A program made the translations under genes and the position numbers. Below, in pieces: positions 9,752 through 17,066 of a stretch of 64,000 nucleotides of DNA (position 1 is its first letter; every line of letters starts with the position of its first letter). The notes under the pieces were generated by a model. It saw nothing but the letters and a program-made list of their open reading frames with translations, searched no databases and was not told the DNA's origin. Location: NCBI GenBank assembly GCA_021783135.1, contig JAJXUE010000011.1, forward strand, positions 1 through 64,000, in the 5' to 3' direction. The stretch comes from Bacillota bacterium. GTDB lineage: Bacteria > Bacillota > Desulfitobacteriia > Desulfitobacteriales > JAJXUE01.

Positions 9752-10276
9752 ATGTTAACTAATATTGAACTCATCCTACTTAAATTCATCAAAGAAAGAC
9801 CCTCGTATGCCTATGAAATTGAGCGTATGATCGATGAAAGAGGAATCCGGAACTGGGTGAAAATTGGAGGCCCTACTGTTTACCAGGTACTGGATCGTTT
9901 GGCTAAGAAAGACATTTTGCAAGTTTCGCTGGAGAAAGAAGGGAATATGCCCCAAAGGAAAAGGTATTCTTTAACTGCTACCGGTGAGGAACTTTGTCAA
10001 ATTTCTGCCCGTAAACTGTTAGGGAACATCGAAACCTACTATTTTGATCTTACAGTAGGCTTAGCCTGCCGTTTCTTTTTATCGGAAGAGGAGTTTCGCC
10101 TGAATATTCAGGAACGCCTGGATAAGCTAAATATTTTTGTCAGAGATTTTAACGAAGAATTTAATAAAGCAAGGGAACTTTACCCTGATAAAAGGCTGCT
10201 GGTTCGCCACTACCTCTTGTCCCATTACAAACTTGAACAGGAATTTCTGCAAGAATTAATAAACGACAATGGGTAG
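9752..10276 (+). CDS. PadR-family transcriptional regulator
   Basis: 174 residues. The N-terminal winged helix (about 1-80) carries the hallmark SYAYEIERMIDERG and PTVYQVLDRLAKKDILQ. The C-terminal helical part (about 90-170) resembles the Vir-type dimerisation domain. PadR proteins are mostly local repressors that respond to small molecules and often control a neighbouring exporter. That fits the start of a major-facilitator gene 45 nt downstream, which is now destroyed, leaving the repressor an orphan. GGAG lies about 9 nt before the ATG. Confidence 0.9.
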   Translation: MLTNIELILLKFIKERPSYAYEIERMIDERGIRNWVKIGGPTVYQVLDRLAKKDILQVSLEKEGNMPQRKRYSLTATGEELCQISARKLLGNIETYYFDLTVGLACRFFLSEEEFRLNIQERLDKLNIFVRDFNEEFNKARELYPDKRLLVRHYLLSHYKLEQEFLQELINDNG

Positions 10277-10321
10277 ACTTATTCGACATGTGCCTAATTG
10301 CTATCGGACAGGAGAACACCA

Positions 10322-10444
10322 ATGATTGATAGTGCCTTAACCACTAAACTAGGCCGGACTTTCCCTGCATTAACTCATAAAAACTATCGTTATTTTTGGT
10401 TTGGTCAGTGCCTATCCCCAATAATCGTTCTAAAAGTAATGTAG
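10322..10444 (+). pseudogene. Truncated N-terminus of a major-facilitator (MFS) transporter
   Basis: A 40-codon frame from ATG 10322 to TAG 10442-10444, preceded by GGAGAA. The peptide ends its recognisable part with PALTHKNYRYFWFGQCLS, the standard first-helix entry of drug-exporter-type MFS proteins (normally about 400 residues). Everything after that point has been lost. It was probably the target of the adjacent PadR repressor. Confidence 0.65.
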
Positions 10445-10654
10445 CTATACACCTACCCTAAACCTTTTCGCACAATCAAGTTTTTTAATGCTTCGAGCAC
10501 TAATTCTACAACTAGGCCCCCAGCTTTTTAACTTATTAGCAACCTCCAAGGCTAATTAAAACCCTTTTGCAGTGCCTACAATTCTCCCCAAAAGAGAATA
10601 CACCTTCCCCTGCCCAATAATTTTAGTTTCCTAATAAAAACCACAAAAGCAAAG

Positions 10655-10709
10655 TAACCATCGTTATTATCTCCACCTTAGCTGCAGGTGAGGATAATAA
10701 CGATGGTTA
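10655..10709 (-). terminator. Long hairpin terminator of the cytochrome b gene
   Basis: The 17 bp at 10655-10671 pair perfectly with 10693-10709, and an inner CACCT/AGGTG extends the stem. On the minus strand it begins at the TAA of the cytochrome gene and is followed by CTTTGCTTTTG. Confidence 0.7.
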
Positions 10710-11333
10710 GATTTTCTTTTGCATCTGAGCATACCAAATTGCGTGCCGGTGTTTGATGTATTCTAAATCAATCTTACCTGTAAACATACTTTTTAACAAA
10801 GGACGGTTAGCTTTAATTAGAAAGGCACCCAAATGGGCAGCTATCCCCATGACCAGTAAAAAAATAGCCGGACCATGAAGCATCCCTAAAATTTTGATAT
10901 ACCTCAGGTTTTGCAATGCCGTATATTGGTGTTCCAGCCTAACCACTCTTGCCAAGCCGGTAATAATTACCAAAATGATACAGGTCAGAATGTATAAGTA
11001 AGCGAGACGTTGTTCGGACAAGTACTTATCATTAGGCGGTTCTTCGCTCCCCGAAAAGGTTGCCTTTATTAATATAATGGAAGCTTTGACATCTCCTTGT
11101 CGCGGGACGATGGGTGAACCCCCGCGAATTAGATAATGGTAAATTAAATGGCCTACCACAACCAGTCCCAGGAAACAGCCCCCAATAATATGGAACGCAA
11201 CACCGGTTCTGGATCTAACACCGACAGTGACTATTTCAAAAATGACTATAAGTACCAATAACCAGTGAAGAGCCATAGTAGAATAACTGTGCCTATTTAC
11301 ATTCTTGTCTGTTTTTTGTTTTTCGTCACTCAT
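10707..11333 (-). CDS. Membrane cytochrome b561/b-type haem protein
   Basis: 208 residues with about four to five hydrophobic spans (roughly 20-40, 47-70, 110-135, 150-170). Possible haem-ligand histidines sit in ALHWLL, AFHIIGG, MLHGPAIF and AAHLGAFLI, the layout of the cytochrome b561 / formate-dehydrogenase-gamma fold. Such proteins pass electrons between membrane quinones and a partner oxidoreductase. No partner dehydrogenase is adjacent, so the role is open. The ATG at 11333 is preferred over a GTG one codon upstream because AAGGGG lies 7 nt before it. The flanking DNA is full of decayed genes, so this may be a survivor of a larger cluster. Confidence 0.75.
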   Translation of the reverse strand: MSDEKQKTDKNVNRHSYSTMALHWLLVLIVIFEIVTVGVRSRTGVAFHIIGGCFLGLVVVGHLIYHYLIRGGSPIVPRQGDVKASIILIKATFSGSEEPPNDKYLSEQRLAYLYILTCIILVIITGLARVVRLEHQYTALQNLRYIKILGMLHGPAIFLLVMGIAAHLGAFLIKANRPLLKSMFTGKIDLEYIKHRHAIWYAQMQKKI

Positions 11334-11492
11334 CACTTTACCCCTTATTTTTCACTATTCTTAATCTATGCTGATTATAATAATAAAGTTTTAAAATTAG
11401 ATTAAAAAGGCGAAAAAGGTATGGGTGATATACCACAAAGGGCTCCTAAAATCAGAAATCACTCTATTGAGATAAAAAATAGGTTCAGCAGA

Positions 11493-11633
11493 CTACCACC
11501 TTCGGCGCAATATCTTGTCCGGCAATATTTGCAGATACATTTTAACTTCCTGGGGCAGGTAAGAAACGTGATTATCCAACAGAATAATCGAGGCTCCCGT
11601 TTTGGCCGCTAAGGCGCTTCCTGTCAGCAAAAA
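11493..11633 (-). pseudogene. Remnant: internal piece of a CWB2 repeat
   Basis: About 45 codons between an upstream TGA and TAG 11493. The peptide contains LLTGSALAAKTGASIILLDN, matching the ALTGSALA-GAPIILV core of cell-wall-binding repeat 2, then loses similarity. There is no start codon with a ribosome site. This is the third CWB2 trace in the window. Confidence 0.5.
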
Positions 11634-11771
11634 TCAAACCCGATTGCTAGGTAAATTGTCCCCGGTGTAGTAGTAAACTGATTTACGCTACTAAATTTGT
11701 TGTAAACCTGTTGTCACCTACTAACCGTATGATATGGCTATTCTCACCTTAACATATCCTTTTAATTTTAC

Positions 11772-12509
11772 TTAATACTGAACATCTCTTAGGAATAGGC
11801 CTTTTGCCTGAGCTAAGGGTCCAGCTTCCCAGCGTTTCTTTTCATTTAAGATAGCTTCAATATCTTTTGGTTTAAGCTTATTTTTGCCTACTTCAATCAG
11901 TGTTCCTACTATGACTCTAACCATATTCCATAAGAATCCATTCCCGTTGACTTCTATTGCCAGAATACCGTCATTTTCAAAAATATTTATATAATTTATG
12001 GTTCTGATCGTAGATTTTTCGCCTTTCTTCATGTTGGTAAAACTCTGAAAGTCATGGCTGCCAATTAGATACTTTGCAGCATTTCTCATTTCCGATAAAT
12101 TTAGTTTCTCAGCCAGGTGATAGGTGTACTTTCTATCAAATACATTCCTGAACTTGTTGTTATTTATTTTGTAGACATAAGTTTTTGAAATGATATTATA
12201 TCTTGCATGGAATCTTTCAGCTACATCCTCAATAGATTTTACCACTATATCTTCAGGTAAAAACTCATATAAATAATTAAGCATTATGTCGATACTATTT
12301 GTACATTTAGAATGGAAATTTGCAATATAATTTTCAGCATGTACCCCTGAATCGGTTCTTCCACAACCAACTAGCTGAATTTCTTCTCCTGTCATTTTAG
12401 ATAATACAGCTTCAATTTTACCTTGGATTGTTAGATTGGTATCTTTTTGTTTTTGCCATCCTCTATACTTGGAACCGTCAAATGCTATAGTCATTTTTAA
12501 ATTTCTCAT
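11772..12509 (-). CDS. truA: tRNA pseudouridine synthase A
   Basis: 245 residues, the normal TruA size. It isomerises uridines 38-40 of the tRNA anticodon arm to pseudouridine. Visible motifs: MTIAFDGSKYRGWQKQ at the N-terminus, the catalytic-Asp motif CGRTDSGVHAENYIANF (about 60), and a C-terminal GNGFLWNMVRVIVGTLIEVG. The start is ATG 12509, because AAGGCGG lies 8 nt before it; an upstream ATG 13 codons earlier lacks a ribosome site. It is AT-rich and alone, flanked on both sides by gene remnants, and is the only clear housekeeping gene in 9.7-15 kb. Confidence 0.95.
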   Translation of the reverse strand: MRNLKMTIAFDGSKYRGWQKQKDTNLTIQGKIEAVLSKMTGEEIQLVGCGRTDSGVHAENYIANFHSKCTNSIDIMLNYLYEFLPEDIVVKSIEDVAERFHARYNIISKTYVYKINNNKFRNVFDRKYTYHLAEKLNLSEMRNAAKYLIGSHDFQSFTNMKKGEKSTIRTINYINIFENDGILAIEVNGNGFLWNMVRVIVGTLIEVGKNKLKPKDIEAILNEKKRWEAGPLAQAKGLFLRDVQY

Positions 12510-12678
12510 TAAGTTCCGCCTTTGTTTTACTTTTAGGCACAATTTCATTTGCCTTTTACCACTTGTAACTCATTGGACATGCTCAGCAAAAATTCCATAC
12601 TTCATTGACAATATTCATATCTTTCCAAGATTTTGGCACTATAATTAGCTTATTAAAATATTGCTTGGAGGTATTAAG

Positions 12679-12892
12679 ATGCTCGAATCAAATTCTAACA
12701 TTGACTTTATCTGGAACCAAGATTGTTGTGACAGGTGCGTCAAGTGGTCTTGGACTAGCGATGGCCGAAGGTCTTCTTCAAACACGAGCCACAATCGCTT
12801 TGGCTTCAAGACCGGGAGATAAATTAGATTCCCAGGTAAAACAGCTTAAATCATCTGGCCTAGATGCACATGACTCATTGCATAGGCTGTAA
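12679..12892 (+). pseudogene. Frameshifted, truncated short-chain dehydrogenase (SDR)
   Basis: A GGAGGT site precedes ATG 12679 (MLESNSNID). The SDR sequence then continues one frame away: LSGTKIVVTGASSGLGLAMA, the Rossmann TGxxxGxG motif, through ASRPGDKL to about 12865. Removing one T near 12705 (GACTTTATC) would join the frames. Similarity stops after SSGLDAH, about 60 of some 250 residues. Beyond that point the DNA belongs to an antisense response-regulator remnant. Confidence 0.65.
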
Positions 12893-12997
12893 TTGCTATT
12901 ATCGGAACATGACCACCTGTTAACTTTCCTTTTCTCTTATTGCCGTAGTTACGTCAAGTCCACTTATTCCAGGCATTTGGATATCCATGCGAACACG
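12873..12997 (-). pseudogene. Remnant of a response-regulator receiver domain
   Basis: The minus strand encodes MDIQMPGISGLDVTTAI (phospho-acceptor loop), then REKES and a stop. One frame away it continues TGGHVPIIAITAYAM, the beta4-beta5 segment with the conserved switch-region Ala/Thr-Ala. One frameshift and loss of both ends make it non-functional. Its 3' end abuts the SDR remnant on the opposite strand. Confidence 0.6.
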
Positions 12998-13038
12998 TTA
13001 CCAAGATGCCAACCCGGCGGGTGGGGACACGCTGAATA

Positions 13039-13578
13039 CTAATTATCCTTAGAGTTCGTATCTCTACTTAGCCCGGCATACCTAATAGCATTTAAAAGAT
13101 TAACCAAGCCTTGGGAACCCAGGAAGATTCCTAGTCCTAAAATTAACTGTGTCACTATACCTGCTGTTCCAAGCGAGCCGAATAAATTTGCTGTAGAATT
13201 GGGGATCCCTCTCATCGTATAAAAACTTACTAATACCGGAACTAGTCGGGGTATTGAGTTGGCAAATAATAATAGCCCAAGAACTGAAAATGATACCCTT
13301 TGAATGTCGCTTGCCGTGACTCCTAATTCCTCACGAAAATGAGGACCTTCTTTCACCATAATGGCCGCAAGCCTATCAGATAAAGGCCACAATAAAACTC
13401 CGAAGATTATTAAAAATATGAAAGAAGAGATTATTGTCATAAAAGTGTTATTGCTAAATCCTTGCTGGGGTACAAACAAATATGCAGTCAGTACGTTCGC
13501 CATTACGTTTATTCCTTGGGTAATCATGTAGATGCCAAGAATCTTACAAGCAAGACTGGCAATTTCTTGTTTGCTCAC
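13039..13578 (-). CDS. Hypothetical four-helix membrane protein
   Basis: 179 residues, not assigned to a family. There are about four hydrophobic spans (roughly 10-35, 45-65, 95-120, 135-165) separated by short polar loops, with a charged segment DRLAAIMVKEGPHFREELG between spans two and three. The start is GTG 13578, with GGGAGGTAAAAA upstream. No enzymatic motif is seen. The intact frame and good ribosome site argue for a real gene among its decayed neighbours. Confidence 0.6.
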   Translation of the reverse strand: MSKQEIASLACKILGIYMITQGINVMANVLTAYLFVPQQGFSNNTFMTIISSFIFLIIFGVLLWPLSDRLAAIMVKEGPHFREELGVTASDIQRVSFSVLGLLLFANSIPRLVPVLVSFYTMRGIPNSTANLFGSLGTAGIVTQLILGLGIFLGSQGLVNLLNAIRYAGLSRDTNSKDN

Positions 13579-13731
13579 TTTTTACCTCCCTATTTTCCAA
13601 TTAGTTCAATAATTCATAATATCATCAAGCCTACGCAGGAAATATCTCGGTATGCATCTGGTTTGCTTTTTGCTAAGCATTGCACCCTGTTTAAATCTGA
13701 GAATGATCCAGGCAGCCATGTATCCTAGGAA

Positions 13732-14145
13732 CTAAAAGTTCTTGAATGTTTCTTTCGCAACAGCGATTTTACAATTGTCCATTTCCTTATACCCTTTTGG
13801 ATTGTTCTTAATGGTTATATTTCCCGCCGATATGTTGCGAGCGAGACCAGAAAAATGTTTGCAGACCCCTAACCTTGAGAAGGTAGTCCCTTCGTCACCC
13901 GGTTTGATGCAGTACTTGCATAACTCCAAGCAACGACACCTAAATACAGATATGCTAGTTAGGTACTTTTGCATTTCTGCCATAATGTTTTGTGGTAAGC
14001 TTTCCGCGCCTACAATATCTTCAAGCTTGTCATTAGTGTAGGTTACGACTACTTGAGCTGAGCTTTGCTTGTTTACCAACCGAAATTCAACAAGACCACC
14101 AGGCATTCTTTTTGAATCCTGTATCGACCAATTCTGTGCTGCCAT
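13732..14145 (-). CDS. Hypothetical cysteine-containing protein, possibly decaying
   Basis: About 137 residues from ATG 14145; an upstream TTG is also possible and no good ribosome site is seen for either. The N-terminal third (VEFRLVNKQSSAQVVVTYTNDKL) looks like a small beta-sheet. A Cys cluster CRCLELCKYC follows. No family was recognised. The weak initiation region and the flanking cupin and MFS remnants leave open that it is non-functional. Confidence 0.4.
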   Translation of the reverse strand: MAAQNWSIQDSKRMPGGLVEFRLVNKQSSAQVVVTYTNDKLEDIVGAESLPQNIMAEMQKYLTSISVFRCRCLELCKYCIKPGDEGTTFSRLGVCKHFSGLARNISAGNITIKNNPKGYKEMDNCKIAVAKETFKNF

Positions 14146-14214
14146 TACGCTAACCAACTTTCTTAAACTACTTTTAGTAGTTACAGCTTACATTTTGTCC
14201 AACCTTTAAGTGCA

Positions 14215-14429
14215 CTACTTATCGCCGTCTTCAGGCACGATACAGATGAAAACAAATCTACCATTACCTTTGTTTGTGAATTGATGCATCTTATCGCTGG
14301 GTACAAAAGCAAACTACCCTGCGTCCACCAGATAATCCTGACCGTCCAAATGCAAAGACCCATCACCTGCGAGAATGTAATTTATGTGCGCATTACATAA
14401 CCTTTCCAACCTTCAGCGTCCCAGATAGT
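14215..14429 (-). pseudogene. Broken cupin-domain gene (deletion plus nonsense)
   Basis: The minus strand reads TIWDAEGWKGYVMR, then skips an expected stretch and shifts frame to HINYILAGDGSLHLDGQDYL. That is followed by VDAG, an in-frame TAG where a Gln is expected, and FAFVPSDKMHQFTNKGNG to GDK-stop at 14215. This is the canonical small-cupin pattern with one internal deletion and one point stop. The original protein would have been about 110 residues. Confidence 0.65.
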
Positions 14430-14481
14430 CAATTATCCACTTTCGATAAAGAAACTATTTTCACCTTCTGATTTAAGAAAG

Positions 14482-14637
14482 TTAATCGTCAAATCTGGTC
14501 GTAAAAGGGTCTAACGAAAATGTGGTTGTATTAGGGGCTGTCATAGTAGACCCGTTTGTCCCTGATACATTTGCAACTGAAATGGTGTAAGTTACCCCAC
14601 GATTTAAGTTCATTATGGGGTTCATATTGATAGCTGT
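14482..14637 (-). pseudogene. Remnant of a bacterial Ig-like (Big_5-like) domain
   Basis: Between an in-frame TGA (14637 side) and TAA 14482 the minus strand encodes NLNRGVTYTISVANVSGTNG and then STM...TTTFSLDPF, the F and G strands of Big_5-type domains found in repeat-rich surface proteins. There is no start codon or signal sequence. It suggests that another large surface protein was once encoded here. Confidence 0.45.
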
Positions 14638-14678
14638 TCATTTGAAGATATTCCGCTGACACCGCTATAATAATATTC

Positions 14679-15302
14679 TTAAGTGTCGATTGGCGTCAGC
14701 TGCTCATGCCTGAATACATTGCTATTGACTAAGTTGAATTCATTGTCACATGTACCTGCCACAAAAACATAAATTCCCTGTCTTCCACTCAAAAATTCGA
14801 CTTGCACTTCAAACTTTACAAGGTCGAGTCCTTCCAGTCCGATATCAAAGGTTTCACACCTTGAACAGTTTCCGCCAAGGATGACGGTTCGATGCTCGGC
14901 TAATTGCTTAGGCCATTTCCTTAAATCAAACAACAGAATTCTAACAGTCCTAGCATCATCCAGGTTGTTTAAAACTTCAACGTACAAGCTCTTTACTCCG
15001 TCACACCGTATGACAGGGCCGGTGGTTAGACCATGATCCCAATCCACAGACTCCAAATTAGTAGTGAGCTCACTAACTGGCCTATCGCTAAACGAAGCTG
15101 GGCCTTCTAACTCGGATTCTGCCTTTCCTATTTCCTCCAAACCGTGCGCAGGATCATTTAGCTTTTCTTCAACTGACTGTAATTGATCCTTTAAACAGTC
15201 CGCTTCGGGTTGAACACTGTCTTTGGTAGGCAAGCGCATAATTCTATCAAGCATTTCTCTTAGTTCCTTGATTCCTGCAATTATCCGATCATGCGAAGAC
15301 AT
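14679..15302 (-). CDS. Hypothetical protein, coiled coil plus beta-rich C-terminus
   Basis: 207 residues from ATG 15302; GGGGAGG is 7 nt upstream, and an ATG two codons earlier is too close to it. Residues 1-75 are charged and helical, probably a coiled coil (ELREMLDRI, LKDQLQSVEEKLND). The rest (about 85-205) looks like one beta-sandwich, with SLYVEVLNNLDDARTVRILL and KFEVQVEFLSGRQGIYVFVA. No signal peptide or enzyme motif is seen. Its position beside the surface-protein island and its beta-sandwich tail suggest a structural protein of the cell or spore surface; that is inference. Confidence 0.6.
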   Translation of the reverse strand: MSSHDRIIAGIKELREMLDRIMRLPTKDSVQPEADCLKDQLQSVEEKLNDPAHGLEEIGKAESELEGPASFSDRPVSELTTNLESVDWDHGLTTGPVIRCDGVKSLYVEVLNNLDDARTVRILLFDLRKWPKQLAEHRTVILGGNCSRCETFDIGLEGLDLVKFEVQVEFLSGRQGIYVFVAGTCDNEFNLVNSNVFRHEQLTPIDT

Positions 15303-15401
15303 CTGCATACCTCCCCAGTTTCCTTGAAGCCTATATTTCTGAGCACTGCAAACACAAATGGCAATTACCGTAAAGCCTAAATACGCGCTCAGTCACAGGG
15401 T

Positions 15402-15431
15402 ATCTGAAGATTACTACTTTAATCTTCAGAT
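15402..15431. repeat. 12-bp perfect inverted repeat
   Basis: ATCTGAAGATTA (15402-15413) pairs perfectly with 15420-15431 around a 6-nt loop. It lies in the 339-bp gap 15303-15641, upstream of the 207-residue hypothetical. It may be an operator or a second terminator; apart from it and the terminator at 15537-15569 the gap holds nothing recognisable. Confidence 0.45.
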
Positions 15432-15536
15432 CTTCCGTAATTCGCATAGTACGTCCTCCCTGCTACGCTGCTCGCTTAATGTATATATATTCTTTATCGG
15501 GCCCAAGGGTTAACTGGGCACTATCCCATTCCCTGC

Positions 15537-15569
15537 AACAAAAAGAGAACATCCCTTACGGTGTTCTCG
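15537..15569 (-). terminator. Rho-independent terminator
   Basis: GAGAACA pairs with TGTTCTC (15546-15552 with 15563-15569). On the minus strand the stem is followed by TTTTTGTTG. It terminates the hypothetical gene that ends at 15642. Confidence 0.75.
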
Positions 15570-15641
15570 ACAATCACTGATGGGTTTTTGCATAGTGAGG
15601 TATCGCAGAATTTAACCATTATGGCAATGATAATGTGTTAA

Positions 15642-16157
15642 TCAAACCAAACTCACCGTGATGGTTCCTACTCCGGGAATAGCAATCTGATTATCCTTTG
15701 TGCAGGTAGCGCCAGTTTCATTTTTATTCACCTTTAGTTCATGTATGAATTTGTCCTGGGTGGCAAACACCTTTGCCACAACGTGAAACTTAGCCCTGGC
15801 TGCCACAATAGTTGGTGTTAACAAAAAAACGTTTATTATACTGTCTGGAGCCATATAAGTCCGATAATGACGCCCAGCAATTGAACACATTCGCCGTTCA
15901 AATAACGTAGAATGTATCCTTAAGTGCCGCACTTTGAGGGCGTGAGTGTCCTGTTCTACATACACGACCCTTAAATTTAAAATCAAATCGGATTTTAAAT
16001 TTTGACCGACTTCAGAGATACGAATATTCTTATTTTGGATATTAACTGTAAATAACTCTTTTGCCTTACTTGGCATGTTAAATTTATAATATTCTGTGGC
16101 AAATAAATCTACTTTTTCTAACAAAGAACTTACTAAAACTTGCGTTTCATCAATCAC
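15642..16157 (-). CDS. Hypothetical beta-rich protein of the surface island
   Basis: 171 residues when started at GTG 16157, chosen because GAGGAGG lies 9 nt upstream; the frame remains open further upstream but without a ribosome site. The sequence alternates short hydrophobic strands (LFTVNIQNKNIRISEVG, SDLILNLRVVYVEQD, AKFHVVAKVFATQD) and ends IPGVGTITVSLV. No family is recognised, and there is no signal peptide or membrane span. It is the leftmost gene of the 15.6-27.9 kb island, divergent from the first MSFPTIPNI gene, and could be a self-assembling coat component. Confidence 0.55.
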   Translation of the reverse strand: MIDETQVLVSSLLEKVDLFATEYYKFNMPSKAKELFTVNIQNKNIRISEVGQNLKSDLILNLRVVYVEQDTHALKVRHLRIHSTLFERRMCSIAGRHYRTYMAPDSIINVFLLTPTIVAARAKFHVVAKVFATQDKFIHELKVNKNETGATCTKDNQIAIPGVGTITVSLV

Positions 16158-16373
16158 TTTGTTGGCCCTCCTCGGGTTAGACGGATACTCATATAGGCTA
16201 TGGTGGTAAACTCTCCAATATACCCACAATTAAATAAAAAAAGGAGTTGCAATTGGCTTTTGAAGTTAAAATCCTCATTCAGATTTCATCAGTACCTAAG
16301 GGGCAAGGCACAAGCTGATTTTCTATAACATTGTCTTCTTAAAAAGTACTTGCTTGCGTAATCAATTTCAGCA

Positions 16374-16401
16374 ACACATAATTATGAGTTCACATAATAT
16401 A
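16374..16401 (+). promoter_or_regulatory. Candidate mother-cell (sigma-K/E-like) promoter
   Basis: ACACA near 16374-16378 is followed, after about 16 nt, by CATAATATA at 16393-16401, which fits CATANNNTA. It is 42 nt before the first MSFPTIPNI gene. The motif is short and AT-rich, so this is weak on its own; a similar arrangement precedes other genes of the island. Confidence 0.35.
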
Positions 16402-16442
16402 AATAGCTTAACAATAGTCATAGATGAGAGGGGTCACGGCTA

Positions 16443-16802
16443 ATGTCCTTTCCAACTATTCCAAATATCAATGCGGAAATAAACATTACTGTTGAGGAAG
16501 CCGTTAATTTGCTTTTAGCCTCGATTGCATTTGAAGAGTTAGGATTAGCTCATATTATTAATGCTGAAGCAGAAAAAATCCAATTTGTTTTAGGCACTCT
16601 TCCTAATCAATGTACAACCGCCCCAACTACTATCGAGGACCTTATGAAAATTGATGTTTCAGTAATTCAGACCTTACGAGAAGTAATTAAGCAGCAAATG
16701 CTCTTACAATTTAAACTTGAAGATGTCATCAGTATATCCACAACAACAACCTCAACCACAACTACCACCACAACAACTACTTGTTGCCATTGCTGTGGCT
16801 AA
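16443..16802 (+). CDS. MSFPTIPNI-family small protein with Thr-rich, Cys-terminated tail
   Basis: 119 residues. The conserved core (1-97) is MSFPTIPNI, then a helical stretch NLLLASIAFEELGLAHIINA, EAEKIQFVLGTLP, and a second helix TLREVIKQQMLLQFKLEDVI. From about 98 it switches to an almost pure threonine run with two serines, ending in CCHCCG. The function is not known to me. Three paralogs lie within 7 kb, interleaved with glycosyltransferases. The Thr-run is what an O-glycosylated stalk looks like, and the terminal cysteines could crosslink or bind metal. There is no signal peptide, so assembly from inside a cell (for example the mother cell onto a spore) fits better than Sec export. GAGGGG lies upstream of the ATG. 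Confidence 0.85.
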   Translation: MSFPTIPNINAEINITVEEAVNLLLASIAFEELGLAHIINAEAEKIQFVLGTLPNQCTTAPTTIEDLMKIDVSVIQTLREVIKQQMLLQFKLEDVISISTTTTSTTTTTTTTTCCHCCG

Positions 16803-16850
16803 GGTGCAGTGACATGTCTCGGCAATTAGGCTCCGTTACAAACGATAAAT

Positions 16851-16883
16851 AGAAAGACGTTGGCATTTAACCAACGTCTTTCT
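16851..16883 (+). terminator. 13-bp hairpin after the Thr-tail gene
   Basis: AGAAAGACGTTGG (16851-16863) pairs perfectly with 16871-16883 around a 7-nt loop, 49 nt after the stop. No long T-tract follows on the plus strand, so it may act in either direction between two convergent genes. Confidence 0.6.
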
Positions 16884-17032
16884 GGTACTATCCTGAAACT
16901 AGCTTCGAGTCGCTGGGGTCGAGTTTACTTTCTGCTCCGTTTCGCTGACTACATCGCCTTGCATACGTTTCGTTTCGGTTCGCTTCCTCACTTCCGTAAA
17001 CGTAGCCATAAATTGGGCGCGAGCGCTCAGTG

Positions 17033-17059
17033 GAAACCGATGCGCGCTTTTCTTGTTGC
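17033..17059 (+). repeat. 27-nt element shared with 27325-27351 (copy 1)
   Basis: It matches 27325-27351 at 25 of 27 positions, same strand, core CGATGCGCGCTTTTCTT. In the other copy this is the 3' arm of a terminator; here only about 5 bp of the opposing arm (GCGCG near 17016) remain. It lies 7 nt beyond the stop of the DUF11-type surface gene. The rest of 16884-17066 is a gene-less stretch rich in CGTTTCG-like words. Confidence 0.7.
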
Positions 17060-17066
17060 CTCGACA

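Noticed and set aside
10445-10650. Minus-strand segment reading VVELVLEALKNLIVRKG
   Set aside because: A short helical-looking stretch with stops on both sides; could be a gene fragment but no family is recognisable. Nothing else was seen in this gap.
11421-11612. 63-codon plus-strand open frame
   Set aside because: It is antisense to the CWB2 remnant, whose translation gives recognisable family motifs; the plus-strand peptide does not.
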